Of a DNA stretch of 64,000 bases, positions 1 to 8,231 are shown one piece after another. Under the pieces are notes generated by a model, which made no database searches, was not told where the DNA came from, and saw nothing but the letters and a program-made list of their open reading frames with translations. This DNA is from JACCXM01 sp046328335 (lineage in GTDB: Bacteria; Chloroflexota; Chloroflexia; Thermomicrobiales; UBA6265). The stretch is taken from NCBI GenBank assembly GCA_046328335.1, contig JAXLWU010000001.1:372001-436000 (forward strand), read 5' to 3'. Made by a program: the position numbers and the translations under genes. Each line of letters starts with the position of its first letter. Within the stretch, counting starts at the first letter, position 1.

Positions 1-280
1 CCGCTCTGGCGACGCGATAGCAGTGCTCGCCTGGCGGCGAGGTGAAGACGTCCCCGATCGCCGCGGCCGACGCGACACCGCGCCCAACCAGCCCATAGAA
101 CGCCGGGTAATGTCCCGAACCGCCGCCAACCACGACCGCGACGCGATTTGGCGCGGGCACGCCGTTGGCGATCACCCCGGAGGCAGCCGGTACCTGGCGG
201 AGATAGCGGGCGTACGCCAGGGCGTAGCCGGAGATCATCTCCTCGCGGAACGTGGGCGCCGCATTGAGCATCCGTTTCAT
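1..280 (-). CDS. DhaK-type dihydroxyacetone/tetrulose kinase, N-terminal part (cut by window edge)
   Basis: The first 93 residues of a DhaK-fold kinase are visible, and the rest lies beyond the window start. Residues 52-63 read GGGSGHYPAFYG, the conserved substrate-binding loop of the dihydroxyacetone kinase family, followed by an IGDVFTSPP segment. Known members phosphorylate dihydroxyacetone or four-carbon keto sugars such as erythrulose. The start is the ATG at 280, with a strong GGGAGGAGAGG-type ribosome site in the 21 bases separating it from the HAD gene upstream, so the two are probably co-transcribed. Substrate is not decidable from the fragment. A tetrulose kinase is a reasonable alternative because an FGGY kinase and a hydroxyacid dehydrogenase lie next door. 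Confidence 0.85.
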   Translation of the reverse strand, partial: MKRMLNAAPTFREEMISGYALAYARYLRQVPAASGVIANGVPAPNRVAVVVGGGSGHYPAFYGLVGRGVASAAAIGDVFTSPPGEHCYRVARA

Positions 281-301
281 CGTTCCTCTCCTCCCCTCGA
301 T

Positions 302-1036
302 TCAGCGGCGGTCGCCCGACGCGGCCGATGCGGGCAACCAGGCGGCGAATGTCTCGCGCACATCGTCCGGTGACGCGGCGATCTGCGCGCAGAGAGCCAG
401 CGCATCCGGTTTGGGTGGGTAATGCGGGTTGGGAATGGCAATCACGGTCATCCCCGCGGCGGCAGCGGCGCGGATCCCGTTGGAGGAGTCTTCGACGCCG
501 ATGCACTCCGTCGCCGGAATGCCGATTTCTCGCGCGGCCGCGAGATAGACATCTGGCGCGGGTTTGCCGCGCGGCACCTCCTCGCTGGAAACCACTGCCG
601 AGAAATACTGGCGCAGATCGGTCGCTTCCAGCACGGCGTCGATGACGCGGCGGGCAGCCGACGACGCCACGCCGATGGGGACCCGCGCCGCCGCCGTCGC
701 GACCATCGCCGGCGCTCCAGGGAGAAGATCGACGCGGCCGGCGTGCAGGGCGGTGATCATGCCGCCCACCACCGCCTCCGCGACTTCGGGCACCGGGCGC
801 TGCCCGGCTCTTGCTCCCAAGTACGCCGCCCACTCGGGAACGCTCATCCCCTGCACGGTGGCGGTATCGTCGGGCGTCCAGGTGTAGCCATGGGCGTCGG
901 CGAAGATCGTCCAGTGCTCTTCCCATAGGTGCTCGGAGACGGCAAGGACCCCGTCGAGATCGAAAACAACCCCGGCGAACCGCGGCCGCGTTGATTGTGG
1001 CAACTCCCCTTCTCCGTTCGATTGGAGCGGCGCCAT
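302..1036 (-). CDS. HAD-superfamily sugar-phosphatase/phosphomutase-like hydrolase
   Basis: This 244-residue protein has the four HAD motifs: FDLDGVLAVSE near residue 23 (nucleophile Asp), an ASSA motif II, the PRGKPAPD lysine and GVEDSSNG motif IV. The insert after motif I fits the beta-phosphoglucomutase/sugar phosphatase branch (HAD-IA). It probably acts on a small phosphorylated sugar in the cytosol. The start chosen is the ATG at 1036; the reading frame stays open to 1147, but that extension would run into the divergent neighbour's upstream region. It is the first gene of a two-gene minus-strand unit with the DhaK-like kinase. It is divergent from the hydroxyacid dehydrogenase, with about 109 bases between starts. 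Confidence 0.85.
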   Translation of the reverse strand: MAPLQSNGEGELPQSTRPRFAGVVFDLDGVLAVSEHLWEEHWTIFADAHGYTWTPDDTATVQGMSVPEWAAYLGARAGQRPVPEVAEAVVGGMITALHAGRVDLLPGAPAMVATAAARVPIGVASSAARRVIDAVLEATDLRQYFSAVVSSEEVPRGKPAPDVYLAAAREIGIPATECIGVEDSSNGIRAAAAAGMTVIAIPNPHYPPKPDALALCAQIAASPDDVRETFAAWLPASAASGDRR

Positions 1037-1145
1037 GGCGCTGAACCCGGCGGCGCGCTTCGGCCCGGTGCGAAAGGCCATGGTTCGCCTGTTGGTGGCA
1101 TCATACCGAGCGTATGGCCTGCATGAATGGGCCACGGGAGTCAAC

Positions 1146-2231
1146 ATGGACGCATCTTCGGACGCGACGCGAGCGGCAATGACCCTCGTCCTCGGCGATC
1201 AGTTCGTTCTCAATCGCTTGCTCGTCGCTGCGCTGCGGGCGGAGGGTGGCGGCCGCCTCGCGATCTCCGAGTTTTCTCTCGACTGGCCGGTGCAACCGTT
1301 CGGCACGGTGGCCGAGGTCCGCGAGGCGGCGGGCACGGAAGAACTGATGCTGAAACTCATCCCCGGCGTCGAAATCGCCGTGACGGAAATGGCCCCCTTC
1401 ACCGAGCGGGTGCTCGATGCGGCCGAAGCGTTGCGGTTGATCGTGGTCTGCCGGGGCGGACCGGTCAATGTCAATCTGGCCGCCGCGACCGCGCGGGGCA
1501 TCCCGGTCTGTTACACGCCAGGGCGCAACGCGGCGGCCACGGCGGAATATGCGATCGGGCTGATGCTGGCGGCGATGCGGCGCCTGGCCGAAGGGTCCCG
1601 TGACCTGGCCCGCGGCGTCTGGCGCGGCGACTTTTACGCGTACGACGCAGCGGGAATCGAACTCGAAGGCAAGACGGTCGGGCTTGTCGGCTTCGGCGCG
1701 GTCGGCGGCCGCGTGGCGCGGGTGCTCACCGCGTTTGGCGCGCGCGTACTCGTTGCCGATCCTTATGTCGATGAAGAATTGGTTGCCGCCGCTGGCGCCA
1801 GCCTGGTCAGCCTGGGAGAGCTGCTCTCTGAGGCGCAGGTGCTAAGCCTCCATGCCCGGTTGACCCCGGAAACTCGACAGATGATCGGCATCGCCGAACT
1901 CGCGCAACTTCCCGCTGGCGCCGTGGTCGTGAATAGCGCGCGCGGGGGTCTCCTCGATCAGGATGCCCTCTGCGACGCGCTGGACGCCGGTCTCTTGCGG
2001 GCGGCGGCGCTCGATGTTTACGAGCCGGAGCCGCCTCCTCCCGGCTCCCGGCTCTTCACGACGCCCAATCTGGTCCTCTCGCCGCATCTGGCGGGCGCGA
2101 GCCGGGAGACCGCCGAGCGCGCGGCGACTCTCGCCGCCGCCGAAGTCGGTCGGTATCTCCGCGCCGAGCGACTGCTCTATGTCGCCAATCCAGAGGTGGT
2201 TGCGGATAGCATCGGGAGCGATGCGTGCTGA
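1146..2231 (+). CDS. D-isomer-specific 2-hydroxyacid dehydrogenase
   Basis: This 361-residue NAD-dependent oxidoreductase belongs to the SerA/2-hydroxyacid dehydrogenase family. The nucleotide-binding motif GLVGFGAVGGRVARVL lies mid-protein. The catalytic Arg is in NSARGGLLDQ, a Glu in YEPEPPPPGS, and the catalytic His in LSPHLAGAS. There is no C-terminal ACT domain, so it is not a full-length regulated phosphoglycerate dehydrogenase. The ATG at 1146 is preceded by GGGAG at five bases spacing, so the longer open frame from 1035 is not used. The 3' end overlaps the FGGY kinase by seven bases, indicating translational coupling and a shared pathway. It may reduce or oxidise an acid formed from the kinase substrate (inference). 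Confidence 0.88.
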   Translation: MDASSDATRAAMTLVLGDQFVLNRLLVAALRAEGGGRLAISEFSLDWPVQPFGTVAEVREAAGTEELMLKLIPGVEIAVTEMAPFTERVLDAAEALRLIVVCRGGPVNVNLAAATARGIPVCYTPGRNAAATAEYAIGLMLAAMRRLAEGSRDLARGVWRGDFYAYDAAGIELEGKTVGLVGFGAVGGRVARVLTAFGARVLVADPYVDEELVAAAGASLVSLGELLSEAQVLSLHARLTPETRQMIGIAELAQLPAGAVVVNSARGGLLDQDALCDALDAGLLRAAALDVYEPEPPPPGSRLFTTPNLVLSPHLAGASRETAERAATLAAAEVGRYLRAERLLYVANPEVVADSIGSDAC

Positions 2232-3694
2232 TCGGGGTCGACGCGGGGACCTCGGTCGTCAAGGCGGTCGCGTTCACGAACGACGGCGAGGCGGTGCGCG
2301 TGGCGGCGCGGCCAACCGGCGTCATCTCTCCCATCCCCGGATACGCGGAACAGGATCTGGAAGAGCTCCTCGCCGCGGTCGGAGCGGTGATTCAAGAAGC
2401 CGCCCAGGACGACTCTATCGAACTCGTCGGCGTCACCGGCCAGGGTGACGGGGTCTGGCTCCTCGACCATGCGGGACGACAAGTGCGCCGACCGATCCTC
2501 TGGTCGGATGCACGCGCCTCCGCGCTGGTGACGGAGTGGATCGACTCAGGCGTCGCCGAGGAGGCATTCCGCCGATCGGGCAACATGCCCTTTCCGGGGG
2601 CGGCCGCTCCCCTGCTGGCGTGGCTGGACAATCACGAACCGGAGTCGCTGCGGGCCGCGGCCACCGCCGCATATTGCAAGGACGCCATCGTGCAGCGGCT
2701 GACCGGCGTGCGCGGCACCGAGGCGTCCGATGCTTCGCTCCCGTTCCTCGATCCACACGCCCGCCGATATGACGAGACGCTCCTCGATCTCTATGGTGTC
2801 GCGACCTGGAAGCACCTGCTGGCGCCCATCGATCCGCCAGCGACACCACCGCTGCCGCTGTCGGCAGAAGGGGCAGCGCTTACCGGCCTGCCCACGGGGA
2901 CCCTGGTGCATCGGGCGCCGTTTGATTTCGGGGCCACCATGATTGGCGCCGGCATGACCCGGCCGGGGGACGCTTTGATCATCCTTGGCACCACGCTCGG
3001 CTGCGCGTTGCTTACCGACCGCATCGACACAAATGGTGAAGCGGCAGGGATGCTCCTCTGCATGCCGCGGCCCGATCTCTGGGCGCGGGTGATGCCGGCG
3101 ATGGTGGGCACGCCCACGCTCGACTGGATGCTGCGGATCATTGGCGCGACGCATGACGATGTCGATACCTTGCTGGCGGCGTCGGCCCCCGGCGCGAACG
3201 GGGTGATGACGATCCCCTACTTCGCACCGGCCGGGGAGCGGGCGCCGTTCGTCGATCCCGCCGCGCGAGGACAGGTGGTCGGACTCAGTCTGGAGAGCAC
3301 ACCGGCCGATCTGGTGCGATCGGTTTGTGAAGGAATCGCCCTGGCGGCACGGCATTGCCTGGAGAGCGGGGGGCTGCGCGATAACGCCCACATCTTTCTC
3401 GGCGGTGGTGGGGTGCGTTCCTCCCGTTGGCGGCAGGTTCTCGCGGATGTATTGCAGCGGCCGCTGATCCTGGCGCGGCAGCCGGAAACGGGCGCGCGCG
3501 GCGCCGCCCTGGCCGGACTCGTGGCTGCGGGACGTGATCCCGATCTTGCCGCGTGGACCAGACCTGGTGGCGTCATCGAGCCGGATCGCGCGCTGGCCGC
3601 TCATGCCGACGCCGCGGCGTCGTTCTATCGCGAGCAGGTCCAGGCTTCTCGCGGCCGCTGGCGCGGACCCGTGATGAAGCCAATGCATCAGTAG
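2225..3694 (+). CDS. FGGY-family carbohydrate kinase
   Basis: At 489 residues this has the usual FGGY kinase length. The N-terminal ATP-phosphate motif GVDAGTSVVKAVAF begins at residue 4, the ILGTTLGCAL loop is mid-protein, and the C-terminal GGGGVRSSRWRQVLADVL motif is intact. The family phosphorylates sugars and polyols such as xylulose, erythritol or glycerol; the N-terminus resembles erythritol/xylulose kinases but I cannot fix the substrate. Translation starts at a GTG inside the last codons of the upstream dehydrogenase (stop at 2229-2231). A hairpin about 190 bases downstream may end the transcript. Together with the DhaK-like and HAD genes it suggests a polyol or tetrose catabolic locus. 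Confidence 0.88.
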   Translation: MLIGVDAGTSVVKAVAFTNDGEAVRVAARPTGVISPIPGYAEQDLEELLAAVGAVIQEAAQDDSIELVGVTGQGDGVWLLDHAGRQVRRPILWSDARASALVTEWIDSGVAEEAFRRSGNMPFPGAAAPLLAWLDNHEPESLRAAATAAYCKDAIVQRLTGVRGTEASDASLPFLDPHARRYDETLLDLYGVATWKHLLAPIDPPATPPLPLSAEGAALTGLPTGTLVHRAPFDFGATMIGAGMTRPGDALIILGTTLGCALLTDRIDTNGEAAGMLLCMPRPDLWARVMPAMVGTPTLDWMLRIIGATHDDVDTLLAASAPGANGVMTIPYFAPAGERAPFVDPAARGQVVGLSLESTPADLVRSVCEGIALAARHCLESGGLRDNAHIFLGGGGVRSSRWRQVLADVLQRPLILARQPETGARGAALAGLVAAGRDPDLAAWTRPGGVIEPDRALAAHADAAASFYREQVQASRGRWRGPVMKPMHQ

Positions 3695-3882
3695 CAGAGA
3701 GATAGATTTTCGATACGCGCCCTGGCCATCCGCAAGCCCTGCAGCAGGTGTATCGCACCGAGAGAGGGTGAGCCGTGGCTTGCTCGATCGCGGACGAGAC
3801 CCGACCGAACTTCGTGACGATTGAGCGGCCGTTCCCCATAGGTAGGTGGTCGTTGGATGCTGGACCTTGGTGGTCAGGGGAC

Positions 3883-3928
3883 CGGGCGACGCAAGCCGCG
3901 TCGTAGGGTGCGACGCTTGCGTCGCCCG
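3883..3928. repeat. Strong intergenic inverted repeat (14-bp perfect stem)
   Basis: The arms 3883-3896 and 3915-3928 are perfectly complementary (CGGGCGACGCAAGC and its complement) around an 18-base loop. This lies in the 350-base gap between the FGGY kinase and the minus-strand secreted protein, which converge here. It could act as a bidirectional transcription terminator without a T-tract, or be a member of a dispersed palindromic repeat family. Nothing else coding was seen between 3695 and 4044. Confidence 0.6.
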
Positions 3929-4044
3929 CGCTCCCTCCCCACGACCGACCTCCAGAGCGCGATGTCTATCCACAAATAGGCAACGGCCACTCGCTTCTTC
4001 GAACCCGTAACAGGATGTCGTCACGTCCGGTGCGGGAGTCGGCC

Positions 4045-4584
4045 CTATGGAACAGGCGTCCCCTGGAGCGACGCCCACAGTTCGGCGAGGGAGCCACGGG
4101 GTTCCCCCATGGGCTCGATGAGCATGCGCGTCCCGGTGGCCCCGCCCGGTCCGTACTCCCCCGAGCGGGAGCCGTCATAGGGCTTGATTTCCAGCGTATA
4201 GGGCGCGGTGAAACTCTGGCCGTCCGCGGCGACCTCCACTGTCCCCCGGACCTGGACCAGGCCAGCGGGAGCCCCGTCGCTCCCGATCGCCGGGAAGGCG
4301 AGCGTGATCGCCGCCGTGCGCGGACCGGTTGGCGCCCAGACGCCAAGGGTGTTCCCGCCAAAGGCGTCCGCCCCGATGTACAGGCCGTCGGCCGTGAAGA
4401 CGACCACCTCCGGTGGGTTGGCCGGATCGGCAACGTCGCCGTCAAGCATCCACGCTCCCACGAGTGGATGCTGGCCTGCTACCGTCGGTGTGCTCTCCTT
4501 GGCGCGGGCGGGGTGATGCACAACGATTCCCAGGCCGAGGGCGAAGAGGACGAACATCATCACCATGATGCGCGAACTACGCAT
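4045..4584 (-). CDS. Secreted protein of unknown function
   Basis: This 179-residue protein has a clear N-terminal signal peptide: MRSSRIM, then a hydrophobic stretch to about residue 22, then HHPARA before a likely cleavage site. The mature part begins around HPLVGAWMLD and reads like a small beta-rich domain (lipocalin-like 'activity/weight' secreted domains look similar), with GVWAPTGPRTAAITLAF and SFTAPYTLEIKPYD segments. No cysteines or catalytic motif stand out. It is divergent from the TetR gene, with about 92 bases between the starts, so the TetR protein may control it. Function is not assignable from sequence. Confidence 0.7.
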   Translation of the reverse strand: MRSSRIMVMMFVLFALGLGIVVHHPARAKESTPTVAGQHPLVGAWMLDGDVADPANPPEVVVFTADGLYIGADAFGGNTLGVWAPTGPRTAAITLAFPAIGSDGAPAGLVQVRGTVEVAADGQSFTAPYTLEIKPYDGSRSGEYGPGGATGTRMLIEPMGEPRGSLAELWASLQGTPVP

Positions 4585-4626
4585 GACCGGTTCCCTTTCT
4601 CACGCCCGTTGACGCTCGCACGCAAT

Positions 4627-4640
4627 TGACTAGAGTCATT
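4627..4640. promoter_or_regulatory. Candidate TetR operator in divergent promoter region
   Basis: The sequence TGACTAGAGTCATT contains 5-bp inverted arms TGACT/AGTCA (4627-4638). An overlapping TAGAG/CTCTA inverted repeat (4631-4645) follows. It lies in the 92-base gap between the secreted-protein gene and the TetR gene. TetR-family dimers commonly bind AATGAC/GTCATT-type palindromes, so this is a plausible autoregulatory site (inference). Confidence 0.45.
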
Positions 4641-4676
4641 CTCTAATCCGCTAGGGGCATGCTATAGTGAACGACC

Positions 4677-5348
4677 ATGGACGTCAAGCCCCCTCGCCCC
4701 TACGTCTCTCCGCACCGGGCCGAACAGGCGAATGCCACTCGGCGCCGGCTTCTGGCGGCGGCTGAGACCCTGTTTGCCGAACGGGGCTTTTCGGCTACGA
4801 CGATGGGAGCCATCGCCAGTACGGCTGGCGTCTCCCCCGCGACGGTCTACCTCTACTTCCCAAGCAAGGCGGCGATCGTCGCCGGCCTTGCCGCGGCGAT
4901 CACGGACGCCCCCGACCTCAGTGTCGAGCAGGTGGAAGGCGAACTCGATCCGGTGAGCCAACTCCGCGTCGGCGCGGCGATCATCCGGCGGCTCAACGAA
5001 CGTTCCTGGCTGGTCGCCGACGTGTTGCGGGGCGCTCAGGGCGGTGAACAGGGGCTCGCCGAGATCTGGACGATCTGGCAGCAGCAACACCTGGATGCGG
5101 TCCAGCGGGGAGTCGCCGCACTCCACGCCCGCGGCGCGTTGCGGGCAGGACTCCCCCTGGATGAAGCGGTCGATACCTTCTATGCCCTCGCTGGCACAGA
5201 CGTCTACCGTGCCCTGGTCCGGGAACGGGGCTGGTCACCCGATCGGTACGAGGCCTGGCTCTTCCGGCTGGGCTGCGCTGAGCTGCTTGGCATTTCATCG
5301 CCGCCGACGCCGAATCGGCCCGGGTCGTTGCCGTCGCCGGAAGGCTGA
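4677..5348 (+). CDS. TetR/AcrR-family transcriptional regulator
   Basis: This 223-residue protein has an N-terminal TetR helix-turn-helix at about residues 18-62: RRRLLAAAETLFAERGFSA, then TMGAIASTAGVSPATVYLYF and the PSKAAIV helix. The rest is an all-helical ligand/dimerisation domain with no assignable ligand. A candidate operator lies just upstream. Its divergent partner, the secreted protein at 4045-4584, is the most likely target, along with its own promoter. The ATG at 4677 is immediately before the DVKPPRPYVSPHR leader. No transporter lies next to it that would suggest a drug-efflux role. Confidence 0.88.
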   Translation: MDVKPPRPYVSPHRAEQANATRRRLLAAAETLFAERGFSATTMGAIASTAGVSPATVYLYFPSKAAIVAGLAAAITDAPDLSVEQVEGELDPVSQLRVGAAIIRRLNERSWLVADVLRGAQGGEQGLAEIWTIWQQQHLDAVQRGVAALHARGALRAGLPLDEAVDTFYALAGTDVYRALVRERGWSPDRYEAWLFRLGCAELLGISSPPTPNRPGSLPSPEG

Positions 5349-5643
5349 CGCTCGATCACCACGACACGGTGTCGGACCGGAGCGATCGTGGGCGCCTCGA
5401 TTCACCCGCGCCATCGGGATATTTGAGTTCGAGCACGCGGCGGTCGCGGTGATCGCGTCAGCGCGGCCGACCATTCCGCGATGCAGACCCAATTGCTGGG
5501 CTGTGCCTGAACATCCACCGGCTCATCTGGTTGACGAGCCTGTCCGCGTACCTCGCGTTTCCCTCGATATGCGGTTGGTTCGCCGGATATGATGCGTTCT
5601 CTGAGGAGAAACCGGGGCGGGCGCGTTTTCGGCGGGGGATCGG

Positions 5644-6423
5644 ATGATCGAAGTTGGGATTGTCGTGGCAGTGGTGGTGCTGCTTTCGGCGCTTGGACTG
5701 ATCCTTGTTCGCCGCTTCGTCCCGCTCTCCAGTCTGGCTCAGCACACCGACGTAGCCGGTTATGTCTACGCGGTGATCGGCGTGCTCTACGCGGTGATGC
5801 TCGCGCAGATGGTGATTACTTCCTGGGAGGAGTTTCGCGACGCCAGCGCCAGCGCCACCGACGAAGCCAGCGCCGTATTGAATCTCTCGCGGCTCGCGGA
5901 TGGCTTTCCTGAGGATGGCCGGATCATGGTGCAGACCGCGCTCCAGGAGTATGCGCGCCATGTCATCGAGGTGGAATGGGTCGAGTTGGGCCGGGGCGAG
6001 TTCGTGCCGAATCTCCACATGTCCCCGATGCGCGAGCTCTGGGCCGCCGTCAACCGCGCCGGGCAGGCGACGGCGGCGAACGAGCAGGTTTATGCGGCGT
6101 CGCTCAGTCAGTTGGACCAACTCGATGATGCTCGCCGCAAACGCATCCTCTTGTCGGATGAGGGCTTGCCAGAGATCATGGTCAGCGTCCTTCTCATCGG
6201 CGCCGTGGTCACCGTCGGGTTCTCCTATCTCTTTGCGGTCGACAACCTTTGGGCGCACGGTTTGATGACATCGAGTCTGGCCGTGCTCATTGCGCTGTTG
6301 CTGTTGCTGGCCACCGAGCTGGAAACGCCGTTCTCAGGGCTGTCGTCGGTTTCACCGACGGCGATGCAATTCGCGCTTGCGGAAATCGAGGCCAGCCTCG
6401 CGACAGCGGAGACAACCTCATGA
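5644..6423 (+). CDS. DUF4239 (bestrophin-like) membrane protein
   Basis: This 259-residue integral membrane protein has two hydrophobic helices near the N-terminus (about residues 3-22 and 40-58), a long soluble central part (SWEEFRDASASATDEASAV, LNLSRLADGF) and two C-terminal helices (about 180-198 and 208-226). This layout and the EEF...A..A..E..A pattern match the DUF4239 family of bestrophin-like bacterial membrane proteins, whose function is unknown. The stop overlaps the start of the downstream DUF2007-like gene (ATGA), so they are co-translated. It is preceded by about 295 bases in which nothing else was recognised. Confidence 0.75.
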   Translation: MIEVGIVVAVVVLLSALGLILVRRFVPLSSLAQHTDVAGYVYAVIGVLYAVMLAQMVITSWEEFRDASASATDEASAVLNLSRLADGFPEDGRIMVQTALQEYARHVIEVEWVELGRGEFVPNLHMSPMRELWAAVNRAGQATAANEQVYAASLSQLDQLDDARRKRILLSDEGLPEIMVSVLLIGAVVTVGFSYLFAVDNLWAHGLMTSSLAVLIALLLLLATELETPFSGLSSVSPTAMQFALAEIEASLATAETTS

Positions 6424-6659
6424 CGGATGACGACCTGGCGCTGCTGATGACGGCGCCGAACGAACCGCTGGCGGCGTACTGGCGGGATGTGCTTTCGGAT
6501 GCCGGCATTCCGGCGCTGGTCCGCCCCAACGGACCCGGAATTGGCGGCTGGGGTTCGGCCGCCCTCCTTGCCCATGACATCTTCGTCCGGCGGTCCGATC
6601 TCGAAGGCGCCCGGGAGTTGATCGCGGCCGAGGACGGTGATGCCGGGAGCGACGGCTGA
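6420..6659 (+). CDS. Small DUF2007-like protein
   Basis: This 79-residue cytosolic protein begins with an ATG that overlaps the stop codon of the DUF4239 gene (ATGA at 6420-6423). The pattern LMTAPNEPLAAYWRDVLSDA, GIPALVRP, then HDIFVRRSDLEGARELIA matches DUF2007/'putative signal transducing protein' domains, in which a short beta-alpha-beta unit ends in V....A...L. The role is unknown. Coupling to a bestrophin-like membrane protein suggests they act together. Confidence 0.7.
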   Translation: MTDDDLALLMTAPNEPLAAYWRDVLSDAGIPALVRPNGPGIGGWGSAALLAHDIFVRRSDLEGARELIAAEDGDAGSDG

Positions 6660-6797
6660 TTCGACCGCGATCGCCAATCGGCGGCTGGTTGGTCGACAGC
6701 GCACCGCGACGGTAGGCCGAAATCCTGGCGATGCGGTAACCAGTCTGGCATCGCTGGTGATCGCTCGCACCGCCCGTTGCCTGTTTCGATATCGGGA

Positions 6798-7286
6798 TCA
6801 CCAGGAGTTCTGTTGACCCTCTGTTTCGCGCTGGATCGTGGCGGTCAGGATGTGTTGCCCACTCGCGCTCCGTTCATACCGTGCTTCGCCGATAAGACCA
6901 AAAACGGGACCGGCGCCGGTCACGAGGGAGCCGCTCGCTTGCCCCCAGGCGATGAAGCCGCCGTCGTCCCGGCGTAGCACGCCGTCGATCTGGACATCGT
7001 CGATGCCGGCGCCGTGGAGCGCGATCTGCTCGAGCAGATCGGCGACAAGTTCCCCGAACACCTGACCGGGGTCATGGCCCTCGCCGCGGAGCGAGGTCGA
7101 GCGGTCGCCAGGCAGACCCTGATTCGCCCCAAGAGCGAAGGTCAGCACGGTTCTCAGACCGCTGGTGAGAGCCGCGGCAAGATCGGCGCCGCTGGTGGTG
7201 ATCTCGACCGTGCCGTTGTCGCTGCCGGGGAGGATTCCACCCGCGACGGCGTTCTGCTGAAGTGATCGGTTCGCTGGTGTGTTCAT
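6798..7286 (-). CDS. Conserved hypothetical protein
   Basis: This 162-residue protein of no family I recognise was started at the ATG at 7286 because a GAGGAAG ribosome site precedes it; the open frame extends upstream to 7370. Features are an N-terminal polar segment (NTPANRSLQQNAVAGGI), a serine/threonine stretch, GEGHDPGQVFGELVADLLEQ, and a C-terminal beta-rich part (FIAWGQASGSLVTGAGPV, RYERSASGQHILTATIQ) ending in Trp. No signal peptide or membrane segment is evident. It is divergent from the ECF sigma gene across a 306-base gap that holds two palindromes. Confidence 0.55.
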   Translation of the reverse strand: MNTPANRSLQQNAVAGGILPGSDNGTVEITTSGADLAAALTSGLRTVLTFALGANQGLPGDRSTSLRGEGHDPGQVFGELVADLLEQIALHGAGIDDVQIDGVLRRDDGGFIAWGQASGSLVTGAGPVFGLIGEARYERSASGQHILTATIQRETEGQQNSW

Positions 7287-7387
7287 GGAACTTCCTCGAT
7301 TGTCTTGGCGTGGCATTTGCGGTTGCCCCGTCCTGACCATACTGCGGGTGCAAGCGGCAGCGCCGTGCATGCGTCACCTCGCGCGGA

Positions 7388-7403
7388 GTCCACCTGGGTG
7401 GAC
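7388..7403. promoter_or_regulatory. 16-bp palindrome, copy 1 (GTCCACC/GGTGGAC)
   Basis: GTCCACCTGGGTGGAC has perfect 7-bp arms around a 2-base centre. The identical 16-mer recurs at 11955-11970. It lies about 100 bases upstream of the minus-strand hypothetical gene and about 190 bases upstream of the sigma factor start. It could be a regulator binding site. Function is unknown. Confidence 0.5.
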
Positions 7404-7411
7404 CGGGGAAT

Positions 7412-7427
7412 CGTTCCACGTGGAACC
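7412..7427. promoter_or_regulatory. Candidate parS site (ParB-binding palindrome)
   Basis: CGTTCCACGTGGAACC contains a perfect 14-bp palindrome, GTTCCACGTGGAAC, at 7413-7426. It matches the widely conserved chromosomal parS consensus (TGTTYCACGTGRAACA type), differing only at the outer bases. It sits in non-coding DNA between divergent genes, as parS sites often do. No parA, parB or dnaA is in the window, so assignment rests on the motif alone. Confidence 0.6.
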
Positions 7428-7592
7428 GTGTCAATAATGGTGCTTTTGGGGCGTCCGGACGCCGTGCTTTCGGTGATCTGGTATGATCCGCGCCATCCCG
7501 GCGGTCCCGCTCCGCGTCTCCTTTCAGTGCGGCGAAACGGATGCCGCGCGCGGCGCGTTGGAACGTGCGGAAAGGAGCGACGGATCGACCGG

Positions 7593-8231
7593 ATGGAACT
7601 TTCGATGCCGTGGACCATTGCGCGGCCGGCGGTGGAAGCGCAGCCAGCCCGCAGGAGTCAGGGGTTGACCTCGGACGATCCGGATCTCGTCGGGCGTGCC
7701 CGCGAGGGCGATCAGGCCGCCTTTGCCAGGCTCTTCGAGCAATACCACGCTCCTATCCTGAACTACCTGCATCGCATGGTCGGCGACCGCGCGATGGCTG
7801 AAGACCTTACCCAGGACACCTTTATCAAGGCGTACAACGCGCTGCCGTCGACCCGTCCTGATCTGGCGTTCAAGCCGTGGCTCTACCGCATCGCTACCAA
7901 CACGGCCATCAGCCAGTTGCGCCGTCGCAAGATCGTGCAGTGGATCCCGTTCATGCCCGGTCACGATCACGCCAGCGACCAGTCGGTCGAGCGCTCGGTG
8001 GCGCGGCGGCAGGATATCGAGCAAACGCTGTCCCGCCTGCCTCAGCACTACGCTTCTGCGCTGCTCCTTCGTCATTATCAAGGGCTATCCCTCGCGGAAA
8101 CGGCGAGCGCGCTCGGGATCACCGAGAACGCGGCTAAATTGCGGCTCTTCCGAGCTCGGAAGGCGTTTGCCGAGATCTACGGCAGCACCGATGCGCTGGG
8201 CGGACCTGGAGAGTGGGAGGGGGACCGATGA
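7593..8231 (+). CDS. ECF-type RNA polymerase sigma factor
   Basis: This 212-residue sigma-70-family factor of ECF size has region 2 at about residues 30-95 (FARLFEQYHAPILNYLHRM, then AEDLTQDTFIKAYNAL and FKPWLYRIATNTAI). Region 4 is at about 150-205 (SRLPQHYASALLLRHYQG, LSLAETASALGITENAAKL). The start at the 7593 ATG is a judgement: AAGGAG lies 15 bases upstream, and the frame is open much further, but the longer N-terminus does not look coding. Its stop overlaps the ATG of the anti-sigma gene, the classic arrangement of an ECF factor held at the membrane by its coupled anti-sigma. Target promoters are unknown. Confidence 0.9.
   Translation: MELSMPWTIARPAVEAQPARRSQGLTSDDPDLVGRAREGDQAAFARLFEQYHAPILNYLHRMVGDRAMAEDLTQDTFIKAYNALPSTRPDLAFKPWLYRIATNTAISQLRRRKIVQWIPFMPGHDHASDQSVERSVARRQDIEQTLSRLPQHYASALLLRHYQGLSLAETASALGITENAAKLRLFRARKAFAEIYGSTDALGGPGEWEGDR

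Noticed and set aside
3985..4020. Possible tRNA T-arm (GGGTTCGAA on the minus strand)
   Set aside because: The flanking bases do not form a T-stem, and no anticodon or acceptor arms can be built around it.
2546..4078. Long minus-strand open frame (510 codons)
   Set aside because: It runs antisense through the FGGY kinase, has Arg/His-rich nonsense-like composition and no family resemblance. It is a shadow of a GC-rich gene.
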